From an uncultured Litorivicinus sp. (GTDB lineage Bacteria > Pseudomonadota > Gammaproteobacteria > Pseudomonadales > Litorivicinaceae), in assembly GCA_902541775.1 (NCBI GenBank), contig CACBSE010000011.1, positions 1 to 36,080 on the forward strand: a stretch of DNA of 36,080 nucleotides, read 5' to 3'. The notes under the pieces were generated by a model. That model did not search any database and had not been told where the DNA came from. It was given only the letters and a program-made list of their open reading frames with translations. Both the position numbers and the translations under genes were made by a program. Shown piece after piece: positions 1 through 8,813 of this stretch; the first letter of the stretch is position 1, and every line of letters starts with the position of its first letter.

Positions 1-861
1 CGAGCGGAAGTTGAGGCATTTGAGCGTCAGTTGGAGCAAGCGTCTGAACGTTTAGTCGTGGGCATCGGGACGCGGGTTGATGTCGATCAGGCGCGGGCAC
101 AGCTGGATTTATCTCAGGTGGGTCTAATTAGTGCAGAAGTTGCCTTGGATACCGCGAGATCAGATCTCGAGCAATTAGTGCATACCCCAATTCTTGATCT
201 TTTGGATTTAGGAGAGGACTTCGCGGCAGATCTTCATCGATCATTGGATGATCAACTTGAAATGTCAGTCGATCAACATCCTGACGTGATCGCTGAACAA
301 GAGAGCTACCAGAGTGCGCTAGCAAACCTTGATGAAGCACGCTCCGAGACCAACCCGACACTTGCTTTATCGTCAACGTTTTCCATATCTGATACGTCAG
401 GCAGTAATACAGCAGCGACGAATGCCAGTGCGCGAAGTAATGTTGTGAGTGTGACATTGTCTGCACCGATCTATACCAACGGTGTTGCTGCTGCAAAGGT
501 TGATGTGGCTAAAGCAAATGTCAGCAGAGCAGAAGCGAACTTAGCGAAAGTACGCCGTGAAGTTCGCGCGAGCATGCAGAAAGCGTTTCGTAATCTCGAA
601 GCGAGTGCGCGCACTGTGGAAGCTCGAGAGCTGGCGATTGTTTCTGCAGCGAGTCGTGTTGAAGCGACTGAGGCCGCCTATGCGGTTGGATCAGGCGATA
701 TCGTCGAAGTTTTGAATGCGAAAAAAGATTTATTTGCTGCAGAACGTGATTTCGCAAAGGCGCGACACACTCATGTCATTCGACAATTACAATTCGACCA
801 ATCGATCGGAGATCTGTCCGAGTCAGCAATTGCGCGGATCAACCAGTACCTAGTTCAGTGA
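1..861 (+). CDS. tolC: TolC-family outer membrane efflux protein (3' part, 5' end outside window)
   Basis: The reading frame is open from base 1, so only the C-terminal 286 residues are present and the true start lies upstream. The visible part has the heptad-rich, Ala/Glu/Arg-rich helices of the TolC fold, with GIGTRVDVDQARAQLD near its start and a second repeat-like segment (RVEATEAAYAVGSGDIVEVLNAKKDL) near its end; these are the paired coiled-coil helices of the periplasmic tunnel. A Ser/Thr/Asn-rich stretch between them, about residues 118-150 of the fragment, fits a beta-barrel strand and loop. TolC proteins form trimeric outer-membrane exit ducts for type I secretion and RND/MFS efflux. 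The gene converges on dnaE2 and their ends overlap by 7 nt. Family assignment is secure; the exact orthologue (TolC versus another efflux outer-membrane factor) is less so. Confidence 0.85.
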   Translation, partial: RAEVEAFERQLEQASERLVVGIGTRVDVDQARAQLDLSQVGLISAEVALDTARSDLEQLVHTPILDLLDLGEDFAADLHRSLDDQLEMSVDQHPDVIAEQESYQSALANLDEARSETNPTLALSSTFSISDTSGSNTAATNASARSNVVSVTLSAPIYTNGVAAAKVDVAKANVSRAEANLAKVRREVRASMQKAFRNLEASARTVEARELAIVSAASRVEATEAAYAVGSGDIVEVLNAKKDLFAAERDFAKARHTHVIRQLQFDQSIGDLSESAIARINQYLVQ

Positions 862-3800
862 AAATCACGACAGCTTGGTGTGAGATTTCCAAGCCATTCG
901 CTGGCATCTTCAAGGGTATCAGCGACGATATGAATGACCCCATGCGATTCTTGGACTTTTCCCCTCACTTTCAATAAACGGCTGGCTAAAATCTGATGTC
1001 TGAATGTTTCCACGAGAGAAGGCCAGACAAGGCAATTAATTTGTCCATCTTCATCTTCTAAGGTGATGAAAACCACACCAGATGCTGAACCTGGTCGTTG
1101 GCGTGTCGCAACAATGCCTGCTACCCAAATTCGAAGATCGGGATGTCTTGGCAATCGATCGAGTTCTGATGACCGTCGACAGGTACGAAACGCTGATTTA
1201 TCACGCAATAAATTCATCGGATGTGCTTCAAGTGATAATCCAGTGGTTTGATAATCAGCAATTAACGTTTCACCAAGCTCAGGAATACGCGGCCTAAAGT
1301 CTTCAACTGCCTGAATTGCACCTTGAAATAATGGTAATTGCGATTCTTGATCTCCAAGCTGCCAAAAACTATCAAAACGATTATCAGTCAGTGAGCGGAA
1401 CGCATGTGCGCTGGCCAGAACTTCTAAGTCCCCTATTGACAATCTTGTACGGCTTCGAAAGTCGTTGAGGTTCTGAAAAGGATGATAGCGTGCTTTGACA
1501 AGTGCGATCGCTGCTTCAAAGCGCAGTCCTTTAATGAGATGCAAACCTAGTCTAATACATGGAGACCCTTCCGCGTCCTCAAGTGTTGATAACCATTCAG
1601 ACGCGTTCACATCGATCGGTCGGATGTCGATACCGTGACGTTTGGCATCCTGAAGTAGTTGCGATGGCGTATAAAATCCCATGGGTTGGGCGTTTAATAA
1701 GCCACAGTAGAATGCCGCTGGGAGATGGCATTTGATCCAAGCTGATAAATACACAAGTAATGCAAAGCTTGCAGCATGTGACTCGGGGAAACCGTACTTT
1801 CCAAATCCTTCGATTTGATGACAGAGGCGCTCAGCAAACTCACGAGAATGTCCTCGTACCAGCATTCCGCTGACAATTTTTTCGTGGAAATGAGATAAGC
1901 CATTTCCCGCTTTCCAAGTCGCCATCGCCCGTCTCAATGCGTCTGCCTCTCCAGCACTAAAGCCTGCAGCCACCATGACTAATTGGATTACTTGTTCTTG
2001 GAAAATCGGTACACCAAGGGTTCGATCAAGAACTTGGCTAATTTCTTTCGGTTGTTCTTCTTTGGGATCAACACCATCGCGTCGCCTGAGATATGGGTGC
2101 ACCATGTCGCCTTGAATTGGTCCAGGTCTGACAATGGCAACTTCAACTACAAGATCGTAATAGGTCCGTGGTTTAAGTCGAGGAAGCATGGCAAGTTGAG
2201 CTCTGGACTCAACTTGGAAAACACCAATCGCATCTCCTTGGCACAGCATGTCATAGACCAAGGAATCTTCTGGTGGGATCTCGGCGATTGAACGAGGAGG
2301 ATGTTGATATTGTCCGTTACGGGGTTGATAGGTTGTCTGATATTGGATCGCAAGCTCTAAACTTCCGCGAATTGCGGTCAGCATTCCGAGCGCGAGAACA
2401 TCGACTTTGAGCAGCCCCAGTGCATCAATATCATTCTTATCCCATTGTAAGCAGGTCCTGTCTTGCATGGCTGTATTTTCTATAGGACACAATTCAGAGA
2501 GTGGACCGCGTGAAATAACGAACCCTCCGACATGCTGTGTGAGATGTCTTGGGAAGCCCAAGATTTCCGTCACTAATTCGGTCAATAGTTGAATTTGAGG
2601 ACCTTGTGGATCGATTCCGAGTTCAGCAAAGCGTTCAATCATCGCCTCTTTTTTGTCCCACCATGCAAGACTTCCGGATAGCGCTTCAATTAAATCAATT
2701 GGTAGATTCAAGACTTTACCGACATCCCGGATTGCTGAACGTTTTTTGTAGGTGATGACGGCTGCGGCAAGCGCTGCTCGTTCTTTAGAATATTTCCGGT
2801 AAATATATTGAATGACTTCATCTCGCCGATGATGCTCAAAATCGACGTCAATATCGGGTGGCTCATTACGCTCTTTAGATACAAAACGCTCAAATAATAC
2901 GGATACGCGACTTGGATCAACTTCTGTAATAAAAAGGCAATAGCAGACCACGGAATTTGCGGCAGAGCCTCTGCCCTGGCAAAGGATGTTTTGAGAGCGA
3001 GCATAAGCCACGATATCGTGTACAGTCAGGAAATAGCAGGCGTAGTTCATCTCTTCGATGAGTGTGAGTTCTTTTTCGATCAGGCGGGTGATGTTGTCGG
3101 GTATTCCTTGCTTCCAGCGTCGCCTTGCGCCTTCGAATACCACATCTCGCAAGAATGCTTGTTCATTTTCGTATTGCGGTGGGCAAATCTCTTGCGGATA
3201 TTCGTAACGTAAATCACTTAATGAAAAGTCGAATCGGTCTAGAATATTGAGTGATTCGTGGAGCCAAGCGCTCGGATATCGCTGCTTTAATCCGTGTTGA
3301 TTCATTAGAGTACGTTCACTTGATCGTTCTAATTGATCTGCGATTTCAATAATCGGGGCACCAAGCCGGATCGCTGTTAGGGTATGTTGTAGCTTTAAAC
3401 GCTGACGGATATGCATCAGAGGTCGCTGTGTTGCCACAACAGGTAAATTCCACTCAAATGCTGTGAGATCGATACGTTCAGCTAGATCGGCTTGATACCC
3501 AGATTCGGGTAAGTGGGCTGCAATCCAAAATCGTCCTCTAAAGGCGTAAGACAAGCTTTCGATTTGAGAGGTCCAGTCCAATGCCTGAGGATGTGGGTGC
3601 CACAGACATAATAATGCGTCTGTGTGCCCAATTAAGTCACGTCGCGTTAACTGATATGCACCTTTTGATGATCGTCGTCGTGCAAGTGAAATCAGTTGTC
3701 CGAGTTCTCCCCAAGCCTTTCTGTTCGATGCAAGAAACGTCAGCTCAAGTTGCTTATCGATTCGAAACCGCGATCCATGCACCATTGGGATATTCAACGT

Positions 3801-3962
3801 TTGTGAGGCGAGATGTGCACGAACAGCTCCAGACACAGAGGCTTCATCGGTAACGCCAATCCCTGAGTAACCAAGAGCATGAGCGCGCATCACATATTCT
3901 TCAGGATGTGATGCGCCCCTTAAGAAAGTGAAATTAGATGTACAACAAAGCTCTGCAAACAT
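855..3962 (-). CDS. dnaE2: Error-prone DNA polymerase III alpha subunit DnaE2 (ImuC)
   Basis: This 1035-residue protein is a C-family replicative-type polymerase of the error-prone DnaE2/ImuC branch, which does SOS mutagenesis and lesion bypass. The N-terminus (MFAELCCTSNFTFLRGASHPEE) is the typical DnaE2 PHP-domain start, so the ATG at 3962 is well supported. The palm aspartates sit in PPDIDVDF at about residues 369-376. A helix-hairpin region and an OB-fold (RIWVAGIVATRQRP ... GVVFITLEDEDGQ) lie near the C-terminus, and the protein ends in SCRDFH as family members do. Length is normal for the family. In most proteobacteria dnaE2 is the third gene of a lexA-imuA-imuB-dnaE2 cassette; here it stands alone, with ubiK upstream. 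A consensus LexA box lies immediately 5' of the start codon, so SOS induction is expected. Confidence 0.95.
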   Translation of the reverse strand: MFAELCCTSNFTFLRGASHPEEYVMRAHALGYSGIGVTDEASVSGAVRAHLASQTLNIPMVHGSRFRIDKQLELTFLASNRKAWGELGQLISLARRRSSKGAYQLTRRDLIGHTDALLCLWHPHPQALDWTSQIESLSYAFRGRFWIAAHLPESGYQADLAERIDLTAFEWNLPVVATQRPLMHIRQRLKLQHTLTAIRLGAPIIEIADQLERSSERTLMNQHGLKQRYPSAWLHESLNILDRFDFSLSDLRYEYPQEICPPQYENEQAFLRDVVFEGARRRWKQGIPDNITRLIEKELTLIEEMNYACYFLTVHDIVAYARSQNILCQGRGSAANSVVCYCLFITEVDPSRVSVLFERFVSKERNEPPDIDVDFEHHRRDEVIQYIYRKYSKERAALAAAVITYKKRSAIRDVGKVLNLPIDLIEALSGSLAWWDKKEAMIERFAELGIDPQGPQIQLLTELVTEILGFPRHLTQHVGGFVISRGPLSELCPIENTAMQDRTCLQWDKNDIDALGLLKVDVLALGMLTAIRGSLELAIQYQTTYQPRNGQYQHPPRSIAEIPPEDSLVYDMLCQGDAIGVFQVESRAQLAMLPRLKPRTYYDLVVEVAIVRPGPIQGDMVHPYLRRRDGVDPKEEQPKEISQVLDRTLGVPIFQEQVIQLVMVAAGFSAGEADALRRAMATWKAGNGLSHFHEKIVSGMLVRGHSREFAERLCHQIEGFGKYGFPESHAASFALLVYLSAWIKCHLPAAFYCGLLNAQPMGFYTPSQLLQDAKRHGIDIRPIDVNASEWLSTLEDAEGSPCIRLGLHLIKGLRFEAAIALVKARYHPFQNLNDFRSRTRLSIGDLEVLASAHAFRSLTDNRFDSFWQLGDQESQLPLFQGAIQAVEDFRPRIPELGETLIADYQTTGLSLEAHPMNLLRDKSAFRTCRRSSELDRLPRHPDLRIWVAGIVATRQRPGSASGVVFITLEDEDGQINCLVWPSLVETFRHQILASRLLKVRGKVQESHGVIHIVADTLEDASEWLGNLTPSCRDFH

Positions 3963-3981
3963 ACTGTTATTATATACAGTA
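3962..3981 (-). promoter_or_regulatory. LexA (SOS) box overlapping the dnaE2 promoter and start
   Basis: TACTGT-N8-ACAGTA spans 3962-3981 with both half-sites complete (CTGT at 3964-3967, ACAG at 3976-3979), a full match to the gammaproteobacterial LexA consensus. On the minus strand the box contains a TATAAT hexamer followed by only six bases before the dnaE2 ATG, so LexA would cover the -10 element. The last base of the box is the first transcribed-strand position next to the start codon. A convincing -35 is not obvious, which is common at SOS promoters. Confidence 0.92.
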
Positions 3982-4013
3982 AAATGCAGTGCCTCATAGT
4001 ACGCTCTGAGATC

Positions 4014-4250
4014 TTATTTCTCGAGTGCAGCTAGCCGTGTTTCGAGTTCCGCTAATTTTGCTTCAGCTTTTGACACTTTTTCAGTCTGCTTATCGTAGTC
4101 TTCTCTCGTCACAACGTTGAGATCTTTTAGTCCTTGCGCGATTAAATCCTCTGCCTGCTGCTTAAACTGGGCCTGCATTTTTCGAGCAGGCTCCGGCAAT
4201 GCTTCAGAAATTTTCGTGGCGATGTCATTAAACGCATCTCTACTTAGCAT
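4014..4250 (-). CDS. ubiK: Ubiquinone biosynthesis accessory factor UbiK (YqiC/BMFP family)
   Basis: This is a 78-residue protein of the BMFP/YqiC family. The first half, MLSRDAFNDIATKISEALPE followed by an amphipathic helix, is the membrane-fusogenic region. The C-terminal 30 residues (KQTEKVSKAEAKLAELETRLAALEK) form a strong trimeric coiled coil. In E. coli UbiK binds UbiJ and supports aerobic ubiquinone-8 assembly by the soluble Ubi complex. A good Shine-Dalgarno (AAGGAG) lies 7 nt before the ATG. It is transcribed away from glnK, sharing a 254-bp intergenic region with it. dnaE2 begins 51 bp downstream but has its own SOS promoter, so co-transcription is possible but not needed. Confidence 0.9.
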   Translation of the reverse strand: MLSRDAFNDIATKISEALPEPARKMQAQFKQQAEDLIAQGLKDLNVVTREDYDKQTEKVSKAEAKLAELETRLAALEK

Positions 4251-4318
4251 GATCTATCTCCTTCCGGTTTACTACTTTATGATGCGGGCGATCAGAAAAA
4301 ATTTCATCTTATACAGTT

Positions 4319-4335
4319 CGCACTATTTTAGTGCT
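4319..4335 (+). promoter_or_regulatory. NtrC binding site 1 (distal) upstream of glnK
   Basis: CGCACTATTTTAGTGCT contains a perfect 6-bp dyad, GCACTA-TTT-TAGTGC. It resembles the E. coli glnA NtrC enhancer sites (AGCACTATATTGGTGCA type). Its centre is 42 bp from that of the second site, close to four helical turns, which would place both NtrC dimers on the same DNA face. Confidence 0.8.
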
Positions 4336-4360
4336 GTGAAAGCCGTTACAGTTCACAGCG

Positions 4361-4377
4361 TGCGCAATTTCGGTGCT
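4361..4377 (+). promoter_or_regulatory. NtrC binding site 2 (proximal) upstream of glnK
   Basis: TGCGCAATTTCGGTGCT keeps the GC-rich arms (TGC-C and GGTGC) of the 17-bp NtrC consensus with an AT-rich centre. It lies about 88 bp upstream of the predicted transcription start of glnK, a normal enhancer distance for a sigma-54 promoter. Confidence 0.75.
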
Positions 4378-4430
4378 TTCTGAACGGGAAAAACCCGCCA
4401 GAACCCGCAATCTCCTGCGAAGTGATTGAT

Positions 4431-4446
4431 TGGCACGGTGTCTGCA
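4431..4446 (+). promoter_or_regulatory. Sigma-54 (-24/-12) promoter of glnK-amtB
   Basis: TGGCACGGTGTCTGCA carries the invariant GG (4432-4433) and GC (4444-4445) separated by exactly 10 bases, inside the RpoN consensus TGGCAC-N5-TTGCA (one mismatch). A start about 12 bases further on gives a leader of some 48 nt before the glnK ATG at 4505. Confidence 0.88.
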
Positions 4447-4450
4447 ATAG

Positions 4451-4843
<393 letters not shown>

Positions 4844-4894
4844 GCGCAAAAACAACACAATTCGATCAAAGACACACTTCGCAGGAGAGTCATA

Positions 4895-6166
4895 GTGAAT
4901 GATTTAGCTACTGTGAGCGGCGATCTGGCCCAGTTGGCCTACGCCCTCGATACATTTTATTTTCTTTTAATGGGTGCATTCGTGATGTGGATGGCCGCAG
5001 GGTTTGCTATGCTCGAAGCCGGCATGGTCAGAGCAAAGAACACGACCACTATTTTAACGAAAAATATTCTTTTATATTCGATAGCGTCGGTAATGTATCT
5101 AGTTATCGGCTACAACCTCATGTACATCAACGATGCGTGGGCTGGAGTCATACCAGACTTTGGATTCCTGATCGGTGACGAAAACACTGCCGACGTAGTC
5201 GTTGCTGGTGGGGATGACGCCCCCTACTATTCAGCCCGGTCTGACTTCTTCTTCCAGGTTGTATTTGTCGCGACGGGTATGTCAATCATCTCTGGCGCAA
5301 TCGCGGAACGAATGAAGCTGTTTGCATTTCTTGCGTTCGCAATAGTTTTCACAGGCTTTATCTACCCAATTCAAGGTTCGTGGAGCTGGGGCGGTGGCTT
5401 CTTATCAGAGGCTGGATTCAGTGACTTCGCCGGATCAGGTATCGTCCACATGTGTGGTGCGGCCGCGGCGTTAGCAGGTGTTATTGTCTTGGGAGCACGC
5501 AAAGGAAAATACGGTCCTAATGGCGAAATAAATGCGATTCCTGGATGTAATATGCCGCTAGCAACCCTCGGGACGTTTATTTTGTGGCTGGGGTGGTTTG
5601 GTTTCAATGGTGGATCAGAACTAATGGTTTCCAATGTTGATGAAGCAAATGCTGTGGCTCAGGTATTTTTGAATACCAATATGGCTGCTGCCGGAGGAGC
5701 TATTGCTGCTGCTGTTGTCACTAAAATTTTATTTGGAAAAGCTGATCTGTCGATGGCGCTTAACGGCGCACTTGCCGGCCTCGTGTCGATCACTGCTGAG
5801 CCATTGGCGCCAACTGCATTGTTGGCTACGATAATCGGTGTTGTTGGTGGAGTGATCGTTGTTTTTTCAATCCTTTCTCTCGATAAGTTGAAGATTGATG
5901 ATCCCGTTGGAGCTATTTCAGTTCATGGCGTGGCAGGAATTTGGGGTCTGTTTGCGGTCCTGTTGTCAAATTCTGACGCAACGATGGGCGCTCAGATCTT
6001 GGGTATCGTAAGCATCTTTGCTTTTACTTTTATTGCTTCGTTAGTCGTCTGGTTTATCTTGAAAGCGATCATGGGTATTCGAGTAACAGAAGAAGAAGAA
6101 ATCAACGGTGTAGATGTTTCTGAGATGGGAATGGAAGCTTATCCTGAATTCACAATGCGTTCTTAG
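4895..6166 (+). CDS. amtB: Ammonium transporter AmtB
   Basis: This 423-residue polytopic inner-membrane protein of the Amt/Mep/Rh family conducts ammonium. The twin pore histidines are His185 (SGIVHMCGA) and His344 (SVHGVAGIWG), and the Amt signature PLATLGTFILWLGWFGFNGGSE is present. Eleven membrane segments fit the hydrophobicity pattern. The protein begins MNDLATVSGDLAQLAYALDTFYF with no cleavable signal peptide. The start is GTG at 4895, with AGGAG seven bases upstream. The C-terminal tail is acidic (TEEEEINGVDVSEMGMEAYPEF) and cytosolic, where GlnK would dock. It is the second gene of the NtrC-controlled unit and is followed by a strong terminator. Confidence 0.96.
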   Translation: MNDLATVSGDLAQLAYALDTFYFLLMGAFVMWMAAGFAMLEAGMVRAKNTTTILTKNILLYSIASVMYLVIGYNLMYINDAWAGVIPDFGFLIGDENTADVVVAGGDDAPYYSARSDFFFQVVFVATGMSIISGAIAERMKLFAFLAFAIVFTGFIYPIQGSWSWGGGFLSEAGFSDFAGSGIVHMCGAAAALAGVIVLGARKGKYGPNGEINAIPGCNMPLATLGTFILWLGWFGFNGGSELMVSNVDEANAVAQVFLNTNMAAAGGAIAAAVVTKILFGKADLSMALNGALAGLVSITAEPLAPTALLATIIGVVGGVIVVFSILSLDKLKIDDPVGAISVHGVAGIWGLFAVLLSNSDATMGAQILGIVSIFAFTFIASLVVWFILKAIMGIRVTEEEEINGVDVSEMGMEAYPEFTMRS

Positions 6167-6189
6167 TTATCTCCTTTGGGACATTGTTG

Positions 6190-6213
6190 GGGCGGCTTTG
6201 CCGCCCTTTTTTT
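6190..6213 (+). terminator. Rho-independent terminator of glnK-amtB
   Basis: A perfect 7-bp GC stem, GGGCGGC-TTT-GCCGCCC (6190-6206), is followed directly by seven T residues. It lies 24 bp after the amtB stop codon. Confidence 0.93.
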
Positions 6214-6269
6214 ATTTGTAAATTTGCGTACACTCAGCGCTCCTCAAAAAAACATAAAGAGATAAAATT

Positions 6270-7229
6270 TTGCGCGCTGTATTCCTTGATTACCAATCGA
6301 TGAAGCCTGACGAGTTGGACTTTGACAAATTTTCTGGTGCGACTTCAGAATTTGTGACTCACGATGTGACTTCTCCTGAGAACGTCACTGAGCGGATCCA
6401 GGGGTTTGAGGTGGTCATCCTAAATAAAGTGAAATTTGAGCGCGCTCACTTTGAAGCGGCACCCGATCTGAAGTTGATTTTGGTTTCAGCCACGGGTACA
6501 GACAATGTTGATAAGCAGGCCGCTTCGGATCATGATGTTGTTGTTTGCAATGTCAAGGCTTATGGCACACCGTCGGTGAGCCAGCATACGTTAATGTTGA
6601 TGTTGATGGTGGCAACTCAAGCCGAACGATATCGAAATGATATCAAGGCAGGACGATGGTCAGAGAGTCCAATGTTCTGTTTGATGGATTATCCAATTAT
6701 TGATCTCGCGGGCCGTACGCTCGGTTTGATCGGCTATGGTGTGTTAGGTCGAGCTGTGGGCAAACTTGCCGAGGCCTTTGGTATGCGCGTACTCGTGACG
6801 GGCCGTGTTGGTGTCGACTATGATGATAGGAGCGAGCGGGTCGATTTTGATACGCTCCTGGAGCAATCAGATTTTGTCAGTCTGCACGGTTTGTTGAATG
6901 CACAAACTAAAAAAATGATAAATCGCGATGCGTTTCAGAAAATGAAACCGGGTTCATTTTTGATTAATACGGCGCGTGGTGGTTTAGTTGACGAAGATGC
7001 GCTTTGCGATGCGCTTGAGTCAGGGCATTTGGCAGGTGCCGGTCTTGATGTTGTGACCACAGAGCCGCCAGCGAGAGATTCTCGGCTTCTTAACTGCCAG
7101 CATCCGAATTTAGTCATCACGCCACATTCCGCCTGGGCTAGCCGTGAGTCACGGCAACGGATCGTTGATATCATGCAGGCGAATCTTGAAGCGTTTATCG
7201 AGGGCGCACCAATCAACCGAGTTATTTAA
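6270..7229 (+). CDS. D-2-hydroxyacid dehydrogenase (glycerate dehydrogenase/hydroxypyruvate reductase-like)
   Basis: This is a 319-residue NAD(P)-dependent D-2-hydroxyacid dehydrogenase. The Rossmann loop GYGVLG covers residues 155-160, and the catalytic triad is Arg236 (NTARGG), Glu265 (TTEPP) and His286 (ITPHSAW). The sequence is closest in style to glycerate dehydrogenase/HprA-type enzymes that interconvert hydroxypyruvate or glyoxylate with glycerate or glycolate; substrate cannot be fixed from sequence. The start is a TTG at 6270: translation MRAVFLDYQ begins exactly where family members begin, and AAAGAG lies about 9 bases upstream. It comes after the amtB terminator, so it needs its own promoter; a TACACT hexamer at 6229-6234 is a possible -10. 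The 3' end overlaps yigB, on the other strand, by 8 nt. Confidence 0.88.
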   Translation: MRAVFLDYQSMKPDELDFDKFSGATSEFVTHDVTSPENVTERIQGFEVVILNKVKFERAHFEAAPDLKLILVSATGTDNVDKQAASDHDVVVCNVKAYGTPSVSQHTLMLMLMVATQAERYRNDIKAGRWSESPMFCLMDYPIIDLAGRTLGLIGYGVLGRAVGKLAEAFGMRVLVTGRVGVDYDDRSERVDFDTLLEQSDFVSLHGLLNAQTKKMINRDAFQKMKPGSFLINTARGGLVDEDALCDALESGHLAGAGLDVVTTEPPARDSRLLNCQHPNLVITPHSAWASRESRQRIVDIMQANLEAFIEGAPINRVI

Positions 7230-7917
7230 TTATATTGAGAAGTTGCTTAAGGTTCGTGATGGTGTGATCTGCAGGAATATCGTCTTCTGGGACGTAAGCG
7301 CGGGCGTTAAACCAGACGGTTCGTATGCCTAAGCGGTTCGCACCGATCACATCGTGTTCAATATCATCACCGATATGCAGACATTCGTTTGGCTGAATAG
7401 CGAGCCGTTTAAGTGCTTCTTCGAACATCACTGGGTCCGGTTTTGGCTTTGGGAAGTGCTGAGACTGCAATGAGAATTGAAAATATTGTCCCAAGGGCAT
7501 TGCCATCAAATCCGCGTTGCCGTTGGTAATCGCCGCTAGGGGATATGTCTTTGCCAATACCGCAAGTGTTTCGACTGTGTCTGGATACGGTTCGACTTTT
7601 TGTCGTTCCTCATAGAAAATACGAAAGCCTTCGTTTGCCAGCTCTTCAGCAATCGATTTTATCGCGCCTTGATTTTCAAACCAACGAATCAATGTTTCCC
7701 GGCGGACCACCGTCAGGTTATGCGCGATAGCAGGTTGTTCTTTAACAATTTGTTCCCTGACTGCACGAAATGTGTCGAGATTGAATCCTACCATCCAGGC
7801 TTGTGGAGACAGACGGCGCAGGTGAGCTGCCATTGCATCCTCTGCTTTTAAAATTGATAAATCGGTTTCCCAAAGGGTGTTATCGAGATCAAAGGTCAGT
7901 GCGCGAATTGACTTCAT
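7222..7917 (-). CDS. yigB: HAD-family phosphatase YigB
   Basis: This is a 231-residue HAD-superfamily hydrolase, subfamily IA. Motif I is DLDNTLW with nucleophile Asp10 and acid Asp12. Motif II is the ITNGNA segment, motif III the Lys of PKPKPDPVMF, and motif IV is HIGDDIEHDVIGA. In E. coli YigB dephosphorylates 5-amino-6-(5-phospho-D-ribitylamino)uracil in riboflavin synthesis, and FMN. The DNTLW variant and the position immediately after xerC both match yigB. It is the last gene of the lptM-to-yigB operon, and its ATG overlaps the xerC stop by 4 nt, implying translational coupling. Confidence 0.92.
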   Translation of the reverse strand: MKSIRALTFDLDNTLWETDLSILKAEDAMAAHLRRLSPQAWMVGFNLDTFRAVREQIVKEQPAIAHNLTVVRRETLIRWFENQGAIKSIAEELANEGFRIFYEERQKVEPYPDTVETLAVLAKTYPLAAITNGNADLMAMPLGQYFQFSLQSQHFPKPKPDPVMFEEALKRLAIQPNECLHIGDDIEHDVIGANRLGIRTVWFNARAYVPEDDIPADHTITNLKQLLNIIK

Positions 7918-8810
7918 GATTTTGTTTTTGCCCTGGGATGCGCTCTGTCATACACCTCCGCAAGATGCTGAAAATCGAGGTGAGTATAGATCTGCGTTGT
8001 CGAAAGGCTCTGATGCCCCAGAAACTCCTGGATTGCACGCAGATCCCCTGAGGACTCGAGAAGATGTGTCGCAGCCGAATGTCTTAGCGCATGGGGGTGC
8101 ACATGTTGGTCGAGCCCAACTGCTTGCGCGCGGAGGTTGAGACGCCGCTGAACGGTTCGTGGCGACACTCCAAGTCCTTTTTTTGTAATAAATGCCTGGT
8201 CAGTGTGACCGTGATCCCACTCGGGTCGTTTTTTTTGCCAGTTTGATAGCGCCTCTCTCGCCTTAAAACCCACCGGGACAATCCGCTCCTTACTTCCCTT
8301 GCCCAGTACCTTGATTTCTTTTTGGCTTCCATGCACATCTTTGACTGTCAGACCTAAAACTTCCGCCAGGCGAAGACCGGACGAATACAGTAATTCATAA
8401 ATTGCTTGGTCTCGAATGGCTTCGATATCGTTTGGATTAATCGGGAAGTCCAGTAAGCGTTGCATGGCGTCTGGGCTCAACGCATTGGGTAGATGTTTTC
8501 CGGTTTTTGGCGGTCTGACATCTACTGCAGGATTTGCTTTGATCAATCGTTGATTGATCGCTTCTCGAAATACTCCGCGCAGTGCAGATAGTTTGCGACC
8601 TATTGAGCGTCCAGCGATGCGTTGTGCGCTTAATGATCGGACCCAGGCAATGACAGAAAGTGTGTCAAGTGACTGGATCTGGACGTCTTCTCCAAAAAAA
8701 CCAATTGCCTGCTGGAGATCCTGTGCATAAGCTTCGATCGTTTTGTTACTCCGTCGTTGCGTCTGACGCATGTCGTCAAGATATTGCGTGACAAATGCGT
8801 GAAACGTCAT
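7914..8810 (-). CDS. xerC: Tyrosine recombinase XerC
   Basis: This is a 298-residue tyrosine recombinase, full length for XerC. All catalytic residues are visible: Arg147 (SSGLRLAE), Lys171 (VLGKGSKER), His240 and Arg243 (HALRHSAATHLL), His266 (LGHQSLSTT) and the nucleophile Tyr275. The N-terminal SAM-like DNA-binding domain occupies about residues 1-90. XerC acts with XerD at the dif site to resolve chromosome dimers. It lies inside a conserved housekeeping operon, which distinguishes it from phage or integron integrases. It starts 3 nt after the DUF484 gene ends and overlaps yigB by 4 nt. Confidence 0.96.
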   Translation of the reverse strand: MTFHAFVTQYLDDMRQTQRRSNKTIEAYAQDLQQAIGFFGEDVQIQSLDTLSVIAWVRSLSAQRIAGRSIGRKLSALRGVFREAINQRLIKANPAVDVRPPKTGKHLPNALSPDAMQRLLDFPINPNDIEAIRDQAIYELLYSSGLRLAEVLGLTVKDVHGSQKEIKVLGKGSKERIVPVGFKAREALSNWQKKRPEWDHGHTDQAFITKKGLGVSPRTVQRRLNLRAQAVGLDQHVHPHALRHSAATHLLESSGDLRAIQEFLGHQSLSTTQIYTHLDFQHLAEVYDRAHPRAKTKS

Positions 8811-8813
8811 TAA

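Noticed and set aside
7914..8810. Tyrosine recombinase as a sign of an integrated element
   Set aside because: Its operon position between DUF484 and yigB identifies it as housekeeping XerC; no attachment-site repeats are seen.
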